DNA from: an uncultured Lachnospiraceae bacterium
GTDB taxonomy: Bacteria; Bacillota; Clostridia; Lachnospirales; Lachnospiraceae
Assembly: GCA_910576815.1 (NCBI GenBank)
Contig: CAJTKA010000010.1
Coordinates: forward strand, 1-64,000
Direction of reading: 5' to 3'
Length of the DNA stretch: 64,000 nt
Of the stretch, positions 32,745 through 40,820 are shown piece after piece. The notes under the pieces were generated by a model. The model saw only the letters and a list, made by a program, of their open reading frames with translations, searched no databases and had not been told where the DNA came from. Both the position numbers and the translations under genes were made by a program. How positions within the stretch are numbered: position 1 is the stretch's first letter; every line of letters starts with the position of its first letter.

Positions 32745-33266
32745 TTATGTGACAGGGTATCGCAGATTGGGAGACGGGCTTTGTGCAGGCTCCGTTTCTG
32801 TTTCCGTGATTGCCAGTTTCAGCGCTTCTCTGCCGCGCTGTAAGCGTTTTTTGACGGCACTCTCCGAAAGCTTCATGATCTGCGCGATCTCTGCGACGGA
32901 ATATCCCTCGAAATAATGCAGGATGAGGACGCTTTTCCACTTGGCGGGAAGCGCATAAAGTTCTTCGATATGGGACTGCTGTTCGGGGGCCGCCAGATAT
33001 TCCTGCAATAGAGAAAGATCGACGCAGGTATGCTTTTTGCGGAAACGCAGACAGTCCATACAGCAGTTTGTCGTAACGTGCAAAAGCCATGCCCGCTCGT
33101 GTTCGGCTGTGGAAAAGGCGGGGGCTTTTTCAAAAAAGCGCAGCAGCACTTCCTGTAAGGTGTCTTGCACATCTGCCTGATTGCCTAAGAGCAGAAACGC
33201 GGTTCGATAGAGCGCGTCCCCGTGCGTTTGCAGGATATGACGGATATCCGCCTCGCTTTTGTGCAT
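32745..33266 (-). CDS. ECF-type RNA polymerase sigma factor
   Basis: A 173-residue sigma-70 family protein with region 2 (YRTAFLLLGNQADVQDTLQEVLLRFFEKAPAFSTAEHERAWLLHVTTN) and region 4 helix-turn-helix (LPAKWKSVLILHYFEGYSVAEIAQIMKLSESAVKKRLQRGREAL) and no regions 1 or 3, as in ECF factors. AAAGGAG lies 8-9 bases before ATG 33266. Its partner is the FtsX-like membrane protein just downstream. It is divergent from a second ECF gene 280 bases away. Confidence 0.93.
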   Translation of the reverse strand: MHKSEADIRHILQTHGDALYRTAFLLLGNQADVQDTLQEVLLRFFEKAPAFSTAEHERAWLLHVTTNCCMDCLRFRKKHTCVDLSLLQEYLAAPEQQSHIEELYALPAKWKSVLILHYFEGYSVAEIAQIMKLSESAVKKRLQRGREALKLAITETETEPAQSPSPNLRYPVT

Positions 33267-33545
33267 GGTAAAGGTTCTCCTTTCTTTTGTTTTTTGGGAT
33301 CCCTTGTCCTATATACGTCAATCGGAGCGGTTTGGTGACAGGAGAGATTGTTTTTTTCATAAAAATATTTTATGATATTCTAAATAAGCAGTCATTACAG
33401 GGATGCAGACTGTCGAGTTTGTATTTGCTTATCATAAAAGTATGATAACGAAAATGCAACCTAACAGCAAGCTGGCGGGTATTATTAATAGAGCCGGGTA
33501 AAAGACGTGCGGACGCGCCGTCTTTTGCATGAAATGAGGCCACAG
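33267..33545. promoter_or_regulatory. Shared region between two divergent ECF operons
   Basis: The 279 bases hold no gene. CGTATATA on the minus strand (about 33312-33319) resembles an ECF -10, but no convincing -35 box was found. A perfect inverted repeat AAAAGACG (33500-33507) with CGTCTTTT (33519-33526) lies just before the rightward sigma start and ends in T residues, so it could be a leader hairpin or an attenuator. Confidence 0.4.
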
Positions 33546-34037
33546 ATGACGAAAGAGGAACAAATCACGACGGAGGCGGCGGTGGATCGGTATGCGGATA
33601 TGGTGTACCGTCTCGCGCTTTCGCAAATGAAAAACAGAACGGACGCGGACGACCTTTTTCAGGAAGTGTTCGTGCGTCTGGTCAGTCATATCGGAGAGCT
33701 GCAATCCTGGGAGCACGTGAAGGCGTGGCTGATCAGGGTGACGATCAACTGCGCAAAAAAACATTTTGACCTGTATTGGAATAAAAATGTGGATTTTTTG
33801 GAAGATGAGGAGAAGCTTCGGGGAGAGGAAGCCTACGAGCCGCCGGAGGAACATCCCGTCAGAAGGGCGGTATCAAAGCTTCCGCTAAAGTATCGAACAG
33901 CGGTGCATCTCTTTTACTATGAGGAGCTATCCGTGGCGGAGATCGCGGCTTTTACCGGACAGAAGGAAGGGACCGTCAAATCGCAGCTCCATCGGGCGAG
34001 AGAGATGCTGAAAGAACTGCTGGAGGATAGCGGATAA
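33546..34037 (+). CDS. ECF-type RNA polymerase sigma factor
   Basis: A 163-residue ECF sigma factor: region 2 (YADMVYRLALSQMKNRTDADDLFQEVFVRLVSH, WEHVKAWLIRVTINCAKKHF) and region 4 (LPLKYRTAVHLFYYEELSVAEIAAFTGQKEGTVKSQLHRAREMLKELL). ATG 33546 is used because GAGG lies 6 bases before it and the protein then begins like its relatives; the open frame reaches back to 33507. It is followed after 90 bases by a membrane protein likely to be its anti-sigma factor. Confidence 0.93.
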   Translation: MTKEEQITTEAAVDRYADMVYRLALSQMKNRTDADDLFQEVFVRLVSHIGELQSWEHVKAWLIRVTINCAKKHFDLYWNKNVDFLEDEEKLRGEEAYEPPEEHPVRRAVSKLPLKYRTAVHLFYYEELSVAEIAAFTGQKEGTVKSQLHRAREMLKELLEDSG

Positions 34038-34127
34038 GATGCGGATATCGCGGCGCGGTATCCTCCGTGGATATAGGAAACAAGGCATGGAAATTTTCAG
34101 CGATTCTATGATAAGGAATTGATAAAT

Positions 34128-35144
34128 ATGGCAGAGTTGTATAAGGATGTTTATCAAAGTAAATATAGAGAAGAAACCGCAAAGATACACGCGCCTTTGA
34201 GCCTGATCGAGAAGACCAAGGCAGCCGTGCGCGAGGAGGAAAAGCGGCTGGCGGCAGCAGCAGGACAAAGGAGAGAAGCGGGCACGGAATCGGTGACGGC
34301 GCAGGGGTCAACAGCAGGGCTTGCCATGCGAAAGAAGCAGGAGGGGGCGTTCGGTTCAAGCCCTGAGAATGCGGATCGCCAAAAACAGGTGCGGACATTT
34401 GCGGTTCGTAAATGGGCCTATCCTTTGACGGCAGTGGCAGCGATCTTGATCCTGATGTCAGTGTCTCTGACTATGCGGGGGTTAAAGTCCGCAGACATGG
34501 CGGCACCGAGTGCCGTCTATGACGGGGCGGCTGAGAGCGGAGCGGCTTATGAAAATGCGGTGGAGTCTGCGGATACGGGCGGGTTCTATGAGGAAGTACC
34601 CGCAGGGGCGCCTGCTGATTATGAAATTGCGGAAGCGCCTGCGGCAGAGGAATCGTTTACGGCGAACGGGGAAATGCTTGAGGAGGCAGCTGCGGAAGAC
34701 ATCATGGCGGATATGGCGGAAGGCGCGGCAGAGGAGACGGACGGGCTTTCACGGGGGGATGCGGCGAATTTGACTTCGCCTGCCGAAGAGAAATCGGTGG
34801 AGGCAGTCGAAGATGTGGAGCGGGAACTGGCGGACGAGAAGTCGATTGCAAAGAAACAGGCGGCAAGTGGGCAGAAACAGGAAGATGTCGATTCCGAAGA
34901 TTATACGATGGAAAAAGTGGCGAAGCGCCCTGTCCGTTTTAACGGTTCCGACGTGGAGATTTGCTATTACGAAGGGAATACATTCTGTATTCTGGAGATG
35001 GCATCCACAGAAGACAAAGAGAAGACGGCATGGGAGGCCTATGTGGAGACAGCCTCGAAAGAAGGATATGTGATCTGCGGGGAAGCGGAGACCGTGGAGG
35101 ACTTCCTGGCGGCGGCGAATCAGAAGTTGCAGGAAGGGGAATAA
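34128..35144 (+). CDS. Membrane anti-sigma factor candidate
   Basis: A 338-residue bitopic protein. The first ~100 residues are cytosolic and begin AELYKDVYQSKYREETAKIHAPLSLIEKT, an N-terminus common in clostridial ECF partners; one membrane helix follows (AYPLTAVAAILILMSVSLTM). The outer part is an Ala/Glu-rich low-complexity linker (~150 residues) and a compact C-terminal domain (VEICYYEGNTFCILEMAST, AWEAYVETASKEGYVICGEAETVEDFL). ATG 34128 follows AAGGA; an in-frame TTG lies at 34119. Anti-sigma function rests on position after the sigma gene. Confidence 0.75.
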   Translation: MAELYKDVYQSKYREETAKIHAPLSLIEKTKAAVREEEKRLAAAAGQRREAGTESVTAQGSTAGLAMRKKQEGAFGSSPENADRQKQVRTFAVRKWAYPLTAVAAILILMSVSLTMRGLKSADMAAPSAVYDGAAESGAAYENAVESADTGGFYEEVPAGAPADYEIAEAPAAEESFTANGEMLEEAAAEDIMADMAEGAAEETDGLSRGDAANLTSPAEEKSVEAVEDVERELADEKSIAKKQAASGQKQEDVDSEDYTMEKVAKRPVRFNGSDVEICYYEGNTFCILEMASTEDKEKTAWEAYVETASKEGYVICGEAETVEDFLAAANQKLQEGE

Positions 35145-35176
35145 GAGGCAGAGAAAGACGTGATTTGGTTGATTTG

Positions 35177-35208
35177 AAAAGAAACAGAGAAATCTGTTTC
35201 TTTTTTTT
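35177..35208 (+). terminator. Terminator after ECF/anti-sigma pair
   Basis: AAAAGAAACAGA (35177-35188) pairs with TCTGTTTCTTTT (35193-35204), GAAA loop and an eight-T run. Confidence 0.92.
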
Positions 35209-35282
35209 ACAAGGAATGCAACCATATTGGATTCTGGAAGGTATTATCTGTAGAAAGGTAGAAACAGAAGGGAGATAGATTG

Positions 35283-35310
35283 AAAAATCACACTGATGTG
35301 CTGATTTTTT
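35283..35310 (+). terminator. Second terminator-like hairpin, in VWA gene leader
   Basis: AAAAATCA-CAC (35283-35293) pairs with GTG-c-TGATTTTT (35298-35309) and ends in a T-run, 33 bases before the next ATG. It could be an attenuator. Confidence 0.65.
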
Positions 35311-35343
35311 AATTGCAAGAAAGCTTCGGCAGGGAGGATAATT

Positions 35344-37266
35344 ATGAAAAAGAGAAAACTTGTAAAAAGAATAGCGGCTCTTGGCCTGACGGGCGTGATC
35401 GTTCTGACAGGCTGCGGTGCGACAAACGAAGCGCCTACGGTGGAGGAGTACATAAGTGAGAGCGGTGGGGATTATGAGCGGGGAGATATGACAGGCGTGT
35501 CAGAAACATCGCCGACACCCGGAGAAAGCGGTGGCAGTGAAGCAGGCGCCGCGGAAAGCGGTAGTACTGCAAATAACGGCAAAGATAGCGCGGTAGAGAG
35601 TCCGGCAGCAGAAGCGCCTGCGGCAGAGGATTCGGCAGCAGAGGCAGAAAGTGCCACAGCGGATACGGCAGACGATATTTATAATGATTACGCCCGCGGC
35701 GGTGCAGTCACAGAGAAACAGGAGGAAAAGAGAGCAGCTACTTATGATGAATTATATGCCGAGGTGCCAGACGGGTATTACAATTCCTGCTATGATTTTG
35801 ATGAAGAAGAAATTCCCTCTCAAAATGGCGAAGAGTACAGCAAATGGGAGGAAAAAGGATTTGTCAACGTGATGCGGGAGCCGCTCTCCACCTTTGCGGC
35901 TGACGTGGATACGGCTTCCTACAGCAACCTGCGGCGCATGATCCGCGACGGCTGGGATCTGGAAAACCTGCCCGAAGGGTCAGTGCGGATCGAGGAAATG
36001 CTTAATTACTTCAGTTATGATTTTGAGGAACCGCTGGGACAGGAGCCTTTCGGGGTGACGACGCAGATTGGGCAATGCCCGTGGAATGACGAGGCGGAGC
36101 TTCTGATGATCGGCTTAAAGACAGAGAGTGTTAACTATGATTACGCACCGCCATCAAACCTGGTGTTTTTGCTGGATGTGTCCGGTTCCATGGGCGATCC
36201 GGATAAGCTTCCTCTTTTACAGGAATCTTTTGCAAAGCTGACGGATAACCTGACTGAAAAGGACAGGATCTCCATTGTGACCTATGCGTCGGAGGATAAG
36301 GTGGTATTGCAGGGAGCGCGCGGTGATGAAAAGAAAAAGATCAAGAAGGCCCTGAATAAGCTGAAAGCAAACGGCGGCACCTACGGCAGCCAGGGCATTG
36401 AGAGGGCTTACGAACTTGCGGAGGAATACTTTATCGAAGGCGGCAATAACCGCATCATTCTGGCGACGGACGGCGACTTGAACATCGGCATGACGACGGA
36501 GGAGGAGCTGGAAGAACTGATCAGCGAGAAGAAGGAATCGGGGATCTTCCTGTCGGTGTTGGGTTTTGGGACAGGAAACATCAAAGACAATAAAATGGAG
36601 ACGCTGGCAGATAAGGGAAACGGCAATTACGCTTACATAGACTGTCTGCGGGAGGCGGATAAGGTACTTTCAGAGGAAATGACAGCGACTCTGGTAACGA
36701 TCTGCAAAGATGTGAAGTTCCAGGTGGAATTTAATCCCGACATTGTCGAGGGCTATCGCCTTTTGGGATATGAGAACAGAGCGCTTGACAGACAGGACTT
36801 TGACGATGATGAGAAGGACGGCGGGGAAATCGGCGCCGGACACAGCGTGACGGCTCTTTACGAGATCGTACTGCGGGAGCCGCTGAAACATAATTTGACA
36901 GAGGATGAGATCAGCGGTCTGCGGTACGGGGACGAATATCAGAAGCGGATCAAAGAAACAAAGAAGACACCTTCCAGCGAAGGGAAATACAAAGAGTGGC
37001 TGACCATCAGTATTCGTTATAAGAAGCCTGCGGGGAATGTGAGCCAGCTTTTGGAGTATCCGGTTGGGTATAACAGCTATTGGGAGAATCCTTCGGCGGA
37101 TTTCCGCTTTGCAGCGGCGGTGGCGGAGTTTGGACTGCTTGCTTCTCACAGCAATTATCCTGAGAACGCGTCGCTGGCTCATGTGCGTAAAACATTAAAG
37201 GAGCTGGATTTCAAGGATGTGTATAAGATCGAGTTTCTGGAGTTGGTGGAACAGGTGGAGGAGTAA
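35344..37266 (+). CDS. VWA-domain lipoprotein (YfbK type)
   Basis: A 640-residue exported protein with lipobox VLTGC (Cys24). A ~110-residue Ala/Glu/Ser-rich linker follows, then the YfbK N-terminal segment (EPLSTFAADVDTASYSNLRRMIRDG, VRIEEMLNYFSYDF), a von Willebrand A domain with MIDAS motif DVSGSMG near residue 279, and a DUF3520-like C-terminal domain (FRFAAAVAEFGLLASHS). VWA domains bind ligands through a divalent metal. The placement after an ECF/anti-sigma pair is common for YfbK proteins and hints at cell-envelope sensing, but two terminators separate them here. GGGAGG precedes ATG 35344. Confidence 0.9.
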   Translation: MKKRKLVKRIAALGLTGVIVLTGCGATNEAPTVEEYISESGGDYERGDMTGVSETSPTPGESGGSEAGAAESGSTANNGKDSAVESPAAEAPAAEDSAAEAESATADTADDIYNDYARGGAVTEKQEEKRAATYDELYAEVPDGYYNSCYDFDEEEIPSQNGEEYSKWEEKGFVNVMREPLSTFAADVDTASYSNLRRMIRDGWDLENLPEGSVRIEEMLNYFSYDFEEPLGQEPFGVTTQIGQCPWNDEAELLMIGLKTESVNYDYAPPSNLVFLLDVSGSMGDPDKLPLLQESFAKLTDNLTEKDRISIVTYASEDKVVLQGARGDEKKKIKKALNKLKANGGTYGSQGIERAYELAEEYFIEGGNNRIILATDGDLNIGMTTEEELEELISEKKESGIFLSVLGFGTGNIKDNKMETLADKGNGNYAYIDCLREADKVLSEEMTATLVTICKDVKFQVEFNPDIVEGYRLLGYENRALDRQDFDDDEKDGGEIGAGHSVTALYEIVLREPLKHNLTEDEISGLRYGDEYQKRIKETKKTPSSEGKYKEWLTISIRYKKPAGNVSQLLEYPVGYNSYWENPSADFRFAAAVAEFGLLASHSNYPENASLAHVRKTLKELDFKDVYKIEFLELVEQVEE

Positions 37267-37303
37267 AAGAAAGAAATTGTGCAGTGTAAGGACAGACGGT
37301 ATC

Positions 37304-37340
37304 AAAAAATGGCAGGGTGAACAGAAATGTCCACCCTGCC
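37304..37340 (-). terminator. hsp20 terminator
   Basis: GGCAGGGTG (37311-37319) and CACCCTGCC (37332-37340). On the minus strand the stem is followed by ATTTTTT, so it serves the small heat-shock gene; on the plus strand the tail is poor. Confidence 0.8.
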
Positions 37341-37356
37341 GTTTGGCGTATGGGTA

Positions 37357-37809
37357 TTATTTGACTTCGATCCGCTTTACTTCTTCCTTTGCGGTCAGGT
37401 CCTTTTTGGGGAAGCTCACTTCCAGGATACCGTTGTTGTAGGAGGCATCGATATCGCCCGCCTCCACGTCGTTTACGCGAAAGCTGCGGGAGTAGGAACT
37501 GTAGTAGCGCTCCCTGCGGATATACTTGTTTTTGTCTTCCTCGTCCTTTTCCTCTTTATGGGAAGCGGAGATCGTGAGCAGGTTATCTTTCAGGTCGATG
37601 TTAATATCGGACTTATCGAAGCCCGGCAGCTCGGCCTGCAACAGGTACTTATCGCCCTGATCGATCACGTCGGTTTTGAAAGCGTCAAAGGTAGCAAGCT
37701 CGTTGCCGCCCCAGAAGCCGCGGAAAGCATCGTCGAACATCCTGTCAAAGGAATCATCGAAGAATGCTGGTTTGTAGTTACGGTTGTTAAGCAATGAAGG
37801 TCTTAACAT
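37357..37809 (-). CDS. Small heat-shock protein, Hsp20 / alpha-crystallin
   Basis: A 150-residue ATP-independent chaperone. The N-terminus MLRPSLLNNRNYKPAFFDDSFDRMFDDAF is typical of clostridial Hsp18; the alpha-crystallin domain runs YLLQAELPGFDKSDINIDLKDNLLTISA to SRSFRVNDVEAGDIDASYNNGILEVSFPKK, and the oligomer-forming IxV tail is present as KRIEVK. ATG 37809 is chosen because GGAG lies 8 bases before it; a GTG at 37818 overlaps that site. No CIRCE operator was recognised upstream. Confidence 0.93.
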   Translation of the reverse strand: MLRPSLLNNRNYKPAFFDDSFDRMFDDAFRGFWGGNELATFDAFKTDVIDQGDKYLLQAELPGFDKSDINIDLKDNLLTISASHKEEKDEEDKNKYIRRERYYSSYSRSFRVNDVEAGDIDASYNNGILEVSFPKKDLTAKEEVKRIEVK

Positions 37810-38063
37810 AATGATCACTCCTTTTTTAGGTTATTCTATCAGTATGACCGAATATGCAGATTCGATACATGGCTGGTAGTTATCTTTTTTCCAACGTTGT
37901 TATCGTTGATAATTATGTTATACCGCCGGGGAAACGAAGAATCAATGATAGAAATATGAAAAACAATGATAAAAGAATGAAAAACAATGACGCAAAAATA
38001 AACATTTATTAAGAGATTATAAATCAGATTTATTTTGTTACTAAAAATGGCTTATCATTCCCG

Positions 38064-38214
38064 TTATTTCAAGAGGATTTTCCATTGGTTATCTTCTATC
38101 ACATACTGAAATTCATTTAAATGATCGTCTAACATTACCTGTAAGCAATAAATAAGCATCTTCGCTTTGTACTAAACATAATGCCGTCAATTCTACTTTT
38201 TCCGTTCGTGCCAT
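38064..38214 (-). pseudogene. NUDIX hydrolase relic (both ends kept, middle lost)
   Basis: From ATG 38214 the frame reads MARTEKVELTALCLVQSEDAYLL, the usual start of a clostridial 8-oxo-dGTP-type NUDIX protein, and stops after 33 residues. In another frame, the last part reads DDHLNEFQYVIEDNQWKILLK and stop, the usual C-terminus of the same family. The ~120 residues between, including the Nudix box, are gone. It is therefore an internal-deletion relic. The flanking region 37819-38063 is AT-rich; in it I see only a 14-base direct repeat (ATGAAAAACAATGA at 37956 and 37977). Confidence 0.75.
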
Positions 38215-38272
38215 CACAGATTCCTCGCCGCGTTTTTTATTGCTATTTATTCATGCAGCTTTGATGCCGCGA

Positions 38273-38641
38273 TTAATATATAGTTTCGCTTTCATTTCCT
38301 GCCCAGATCACTTTACCGCCCAAAATAATCGTTTCGACGGTTTCCAGATCGATAGATGTTTCATAATGTCCCTCATGGAATATAGGGGATACAAGCACTT
38401 TACGGGCGTTGATATATAATGAGCCGCCGTCCTGCTGATGTTTCCAACCCCGAAGCGCCATTGCGGACTCGAGTGTATCTACCTGTAAATCCAGGGTTTG
38501 ACCGTGAGCAGATGTCACAAAGACGATTTGTACACCGTCAACCGGTTCGCCGATGATAAAGAGTTTTAACAGGAATGTCAGACCAATGATAAGTGCGATT
38601 CCAAGCAGTATCAGTGCTTTATGCTTTAAACCATGTTTCAT
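38273..38641 (-). CDS. Small membrane-anchored protein, unknown
   Basis: A 122-residue protein that I do not recognise. A single N-terminal helix (LILLGIALIIGLTFLLKLFII, residues ~10-30) is followed by a ~90-residue extracytoplasmic beta-rich domain with SAHGQTLDLQVDTLESAMALRGW and ETVETIILGGKVIWAG. GAAAGG precedes ATG 38641. It lies between two gene relics in a decaying interval, so it may itself be a leftover, but its frame is intact. Confidence 0.5.
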   Translation of the reverse strand: MKHGLKHKALILLGIALIIGLTFLLKLFIIGEPVDGVQIVFVTSAHGQTLDLQVDTLESAMALRGWKHQQDGGSLYINARKVLVSPIFHEGHYETSIDLETVETIILGGKVIWAGNESETIY

Positions 38642-38692
38642 GCGGATGCCTTTCTGTTTTTCAATATCATCAAAGTGGTTTGAATGAAATTT

Positions 38693-38936
38693 TTATGACT
38701 GACCCGAAAGTATCCTTAAAACGCGGTCAACATCGGGTATATTGTCCAGCTCGAAAATATTTTGATTCTGGCGCTGCCCCGCACCACATGATACTGAAGG
38801 GGATCATAAAAACATCCTGTCCGGTTAGAAGATTTCCCTTTCCCGGCTTACCGTTCCAAAGCACATACTCGTCAGGCATTAAATATTGATTGATCCGGTT
38901 TGGCTGTCTGTCATCCATGGGAAACTCCATTTTCAT
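38693..38936 (-). pseudogene. Relic of a small membrane protein gene
   Basis: The frame from 38936 reads NQYLMPDEYVLWNGKPGKGNLL then TGQDVFMIPFSIMWCGAA, which I recognise as the start of a common clostridial membrane protein (EYVLWKGKPEKGN type). It then runs out of frame and stops. A second frame over 38693-38760 reads NIFELDNIPDVDRVL then RILSGQS and stop, which resembles the C-terminal segment of the same family. The middle is missing, the same kind of decay as the NUDIX relic 500 bases away. Confidence 0.6.
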
Positions 38937-39032
38937 TGTAAAAAAGATTATTTTTCTATATAATTATAACATAGCTGAATGAGTCTGTACATCTTTCGGT
39001 ACGAAAGCAGGCGGGAATAGGAGGGGATTTCA

Positions 39033-39821
39033 ATGGATTTCGGAATGCCGACGTTGATTGAGAATCAGGATCTGCATGAGAATATTGCTTTGTGCAGAGA
39101 GTTAGGATTACAATTTATCGAAATGAATATGAATCTGCCGCTGTTTCAGACGAAGCAGCTGGAGGAAACAGAAAAATTGCGTCGACTGGCGGCGGAGAAC
39201 GGCATCTACTTTACGATTCATTTGGATGAAAACCTCAATGTATGTGATTTCAATTCTCTGGTGGCGGACGCTTACATGGAAACGGTGGAGAGAGTGCTTG
39301 TGGCGGCGAAAGAGATCGGGGCACCGCTCCTTAATATGCACATGCATCATGGAGTTTATTTTACCCTCCCGGACCGAAAGGTGTATCTGTTCGATGCGTA
39401 TCGAAAAAAATACAGGGAGAACTTTGCGCGGTTTCGGGAATTGTGCGAGCGTGTGGCGAAAGACAGCGGGATCAGGATATGTATTGAAAATACGGACGGG
39501 TATCAGGATTTTGAGAAAGAAGCGGTCGACGATCTTTTGCAGAGCGAACTGTTTGCGCTGACTTGGGATATCGGGCACTCTCACGGGTGCGGCAATGTGG
39601 ATGAACCGTTTTTGATGGAGAGAAAGGACAGGCTGTATCATTTTCATATCCATGACGGAAAGGGCAGTAAAAATCATCTGACGCTGGGGACGGGGGAGAT
39701 CGATCTGGCGAAGCGGCTTGGATTGGCTAAGGCTAACGGCTGCAGGTGTGTGGTGGAAACTAAGACAGTGGAGGCGCTGCGGCAGTCAGCAGCGTGGCTT
39801 TTGGAAAACGGATATCGCTGA
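39033..39821 (+). CDS. Sugar phosphate isomerase/epimerase (xylose isomerase-like TIM barrel)
   Basis: A 262-residue AP-endonuclease-2-like TIM barrel. Likely metal ligands are seen as NMHMHHG (near residue 107), CIENTDG with Glu (near 152), TWDIGHSHG with Asp and His (near 180) and YHFHIHDGKG (near 203), the usual set of sugar isomerase/epimerase proteins that bind Mn, Co or Zn. The substrate is unknown. AGGAGGGGA precedes ATG 39033. It ends at a shared terminator with the rubredoxin gene. Confidence 0.85.
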   Translation: MDFGMPTLIENQDLHENIALCRELGLQFIEMNMNLPLFQTKQLEETEKLRRLAAENGIYFTIHLDENLNVCDFNSLVADAYMETVERVLVAAKEIGAPLLNMHMHHGVYFTLPDRKVYLFDAYRKKYRENFARFRELCERVAKDSGIRICIENTDGYQDFEKEAVDDLLQSELFALTWDIGHSHGCGNVDEPFLMERKDRLYHFHIHDGKGSKNHLTLGTGEIDLAKRLGLAKANGCRCVVETKTVEALRQSAAWLLENGYR

Positions 39822-39833
39822 GCAGGCATAAAA

Positions 39834-39864
39834 GGAGCGCCCGATTGAGGCGCTCCCGCTTTTT
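39834..39864. terminator. Terminator between isomerase and rubredoxin genes
   Basis: GGAGCGC (39834-39840) pairs with GCGCTCC (39850-39856), then CGCTTTTT on the plus strand and TTTTATG on the minus strand. Confidence 0.85.
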
Positions 39865-39869
39865 GTGAT

Positions 39870-40043
39870 TTAGTTGTAGTTGTCAATGCAGGGCTGGAAC
39901 ATATCTTTTGTTACGCCGCACATAGGGCAGCACCAGTCTGCCGGAAGGTCCTCAAATGCCGTGCCGGGCTTGATGCCGTGCTCCGGATCTCCTTTTTCAG
40001 GATCATATGTATAGCCACAGGGATTGCAAAAATATTTTTTCAT
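39870..40043 (-). CDS. Rubredoxin
   Basis: A 57-residue iron-sulfur protein. The four Fe-binding cysteines lie in CNPCG (residues 6 and 9) and CPMCG (39 and 42), with the family's YTYDPEKGDPEHGIKPGT and FEDLPADW between them. One extra cysteine (DWCCPMCG) lies next to the third ligand, and another lies near the end (QPC). It carries single electrons, probably to the rubrerythrin encoded 100 bases upstream in the same direction. Confidence 0.95.
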   Translation of the reverse strand: MKKYFCNPCGYTYDPEKGDPEHGIKPGTAFEDLPADWCCPMCGVTKDMFQPCIDNYN

Positions 40044-40145
40044 CGTTGTTTTCTCCTTATCTGTTTGTATTTATATATGCTGTTTTGTGGATTCCATACG
40101 GGGAATTGGCTTGTGAGCGGCATCCCCGTATCGTGTTTTGCTTTT

Positions 40146-40685
40146 TTAGCCAAAGTATCTCTTAAGCAGACCCTCAAATGCCTTGCCGTGTCTTGCCTCG
40201 TCGCGAGCCATCTCGTGAACGGTGTCATGGATCGCATCGAGGTTTGCAGCCTTCGCGCGCTTTGCAAGGTCAAATTTGCCTGCGGTAGCGCCGTTCTCTG
40301 CCTCAACTCTCATCTGCAGATTTTTCTTGGTGGAATCGGTAACGACTTCGCCTAGCAGCTCCGCAAATTTAGCAGCGTGCTCTGCTTCTTCCCATGCAGC
40401 CTTCTCCCAGTAGAGGCCGATCTCGGGATAACCTTCTCTGTGAGCAACTCTCGCCATCGCAAGATACATACCAACCTCGGTGCACTCGCCGTTAAAGTTT
40501 GCGCGAAGGTCAGCCATAATGTCTTCGCTGACGCCCTTTGCAACGCCTACAACGTGCTCTGCAGCCCACTCCATGGAACCGCTCTGTGCCGTGAATTTCT
40601 CAGCGGGCGCGCCGCACTGCGGGCACTTATCCGGTGCAGAATCTCCTTCGTGAACGTAACCGCATACCTGACATACAAATTTCAT
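40146..40685 (-). CDS. Reverse-type rubrerythrin
   Basis: A 179-residue peroxide reductase. The rubredoxin-like domain is N-terminal (CQVCGYVHEGDSAPDKCPQCG, residues 5-25) and the ferritin-like diiron domain follows, with Glu/His ligands in NFNGECTEVGMYLAMARVAHREGYPEIG, AEHAAKF, RVEAENGATAG and MARDEARHGKAFEGLL. This domain order is that of reverse rubrerythrins of clostridia, which turn H2O2 to water with NADH-derived electrons. AAAGGAG precedes ATG 40685. It lies upstream of rubredoxin and downstream of perR. Confidence 0.95.
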   Translation of the reverse strand: MKFVCQVCGYVHEGDSAPDKCPQCGAPAEKFTAQSGSMEWAAEHVVGVAKGVSEDIMADLRANFNGECTEVGMYLAMARVAHREGYPEIGLYWEKAAWEEAEHAAKFAELLGEVVTDSTKKNLQMRVEAENGATAGKFDLAKRAKAANLDAIHDTVHEMARDEARHGKAFEGLLKRYFG

Positions 40686-40820
40686 AGTGTGATCTCCTTT
40701 TCTTTTTTTATATTTTACCCAATTTCGAGAGCATTTTGCAGATGGCGGGTGTAAAAAGGCGCCGTGATCTGTACTATGAGGAAATCGGGCGTATTGCCTA
40801 TTAAAATCCGGCGATGCAAA

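Noticed and set aside
33507..34037. Longer sigma factor starting at 33507
   Set aside because: The start lies in a perfect inverted repeat and has no ribosome site; ATG 33546 has GAGG at the right distance.
37956..37990. Two copies of ATGAAAAACAATGA as a CRISPR or operator array
   Set aside because: Only two short copies 21 bases apart in AT-rich DNA, with no further units or cas genes.
40096..40131. Inverted repeat ATACGGGGA/TCCCCGTAT between rubrerythrin and rubredoxin
   Set aside because: On the minus strand, in which both genes run, no T-run follows, so I do not call it a terminator; it may be an operon-internal mRNA stem.
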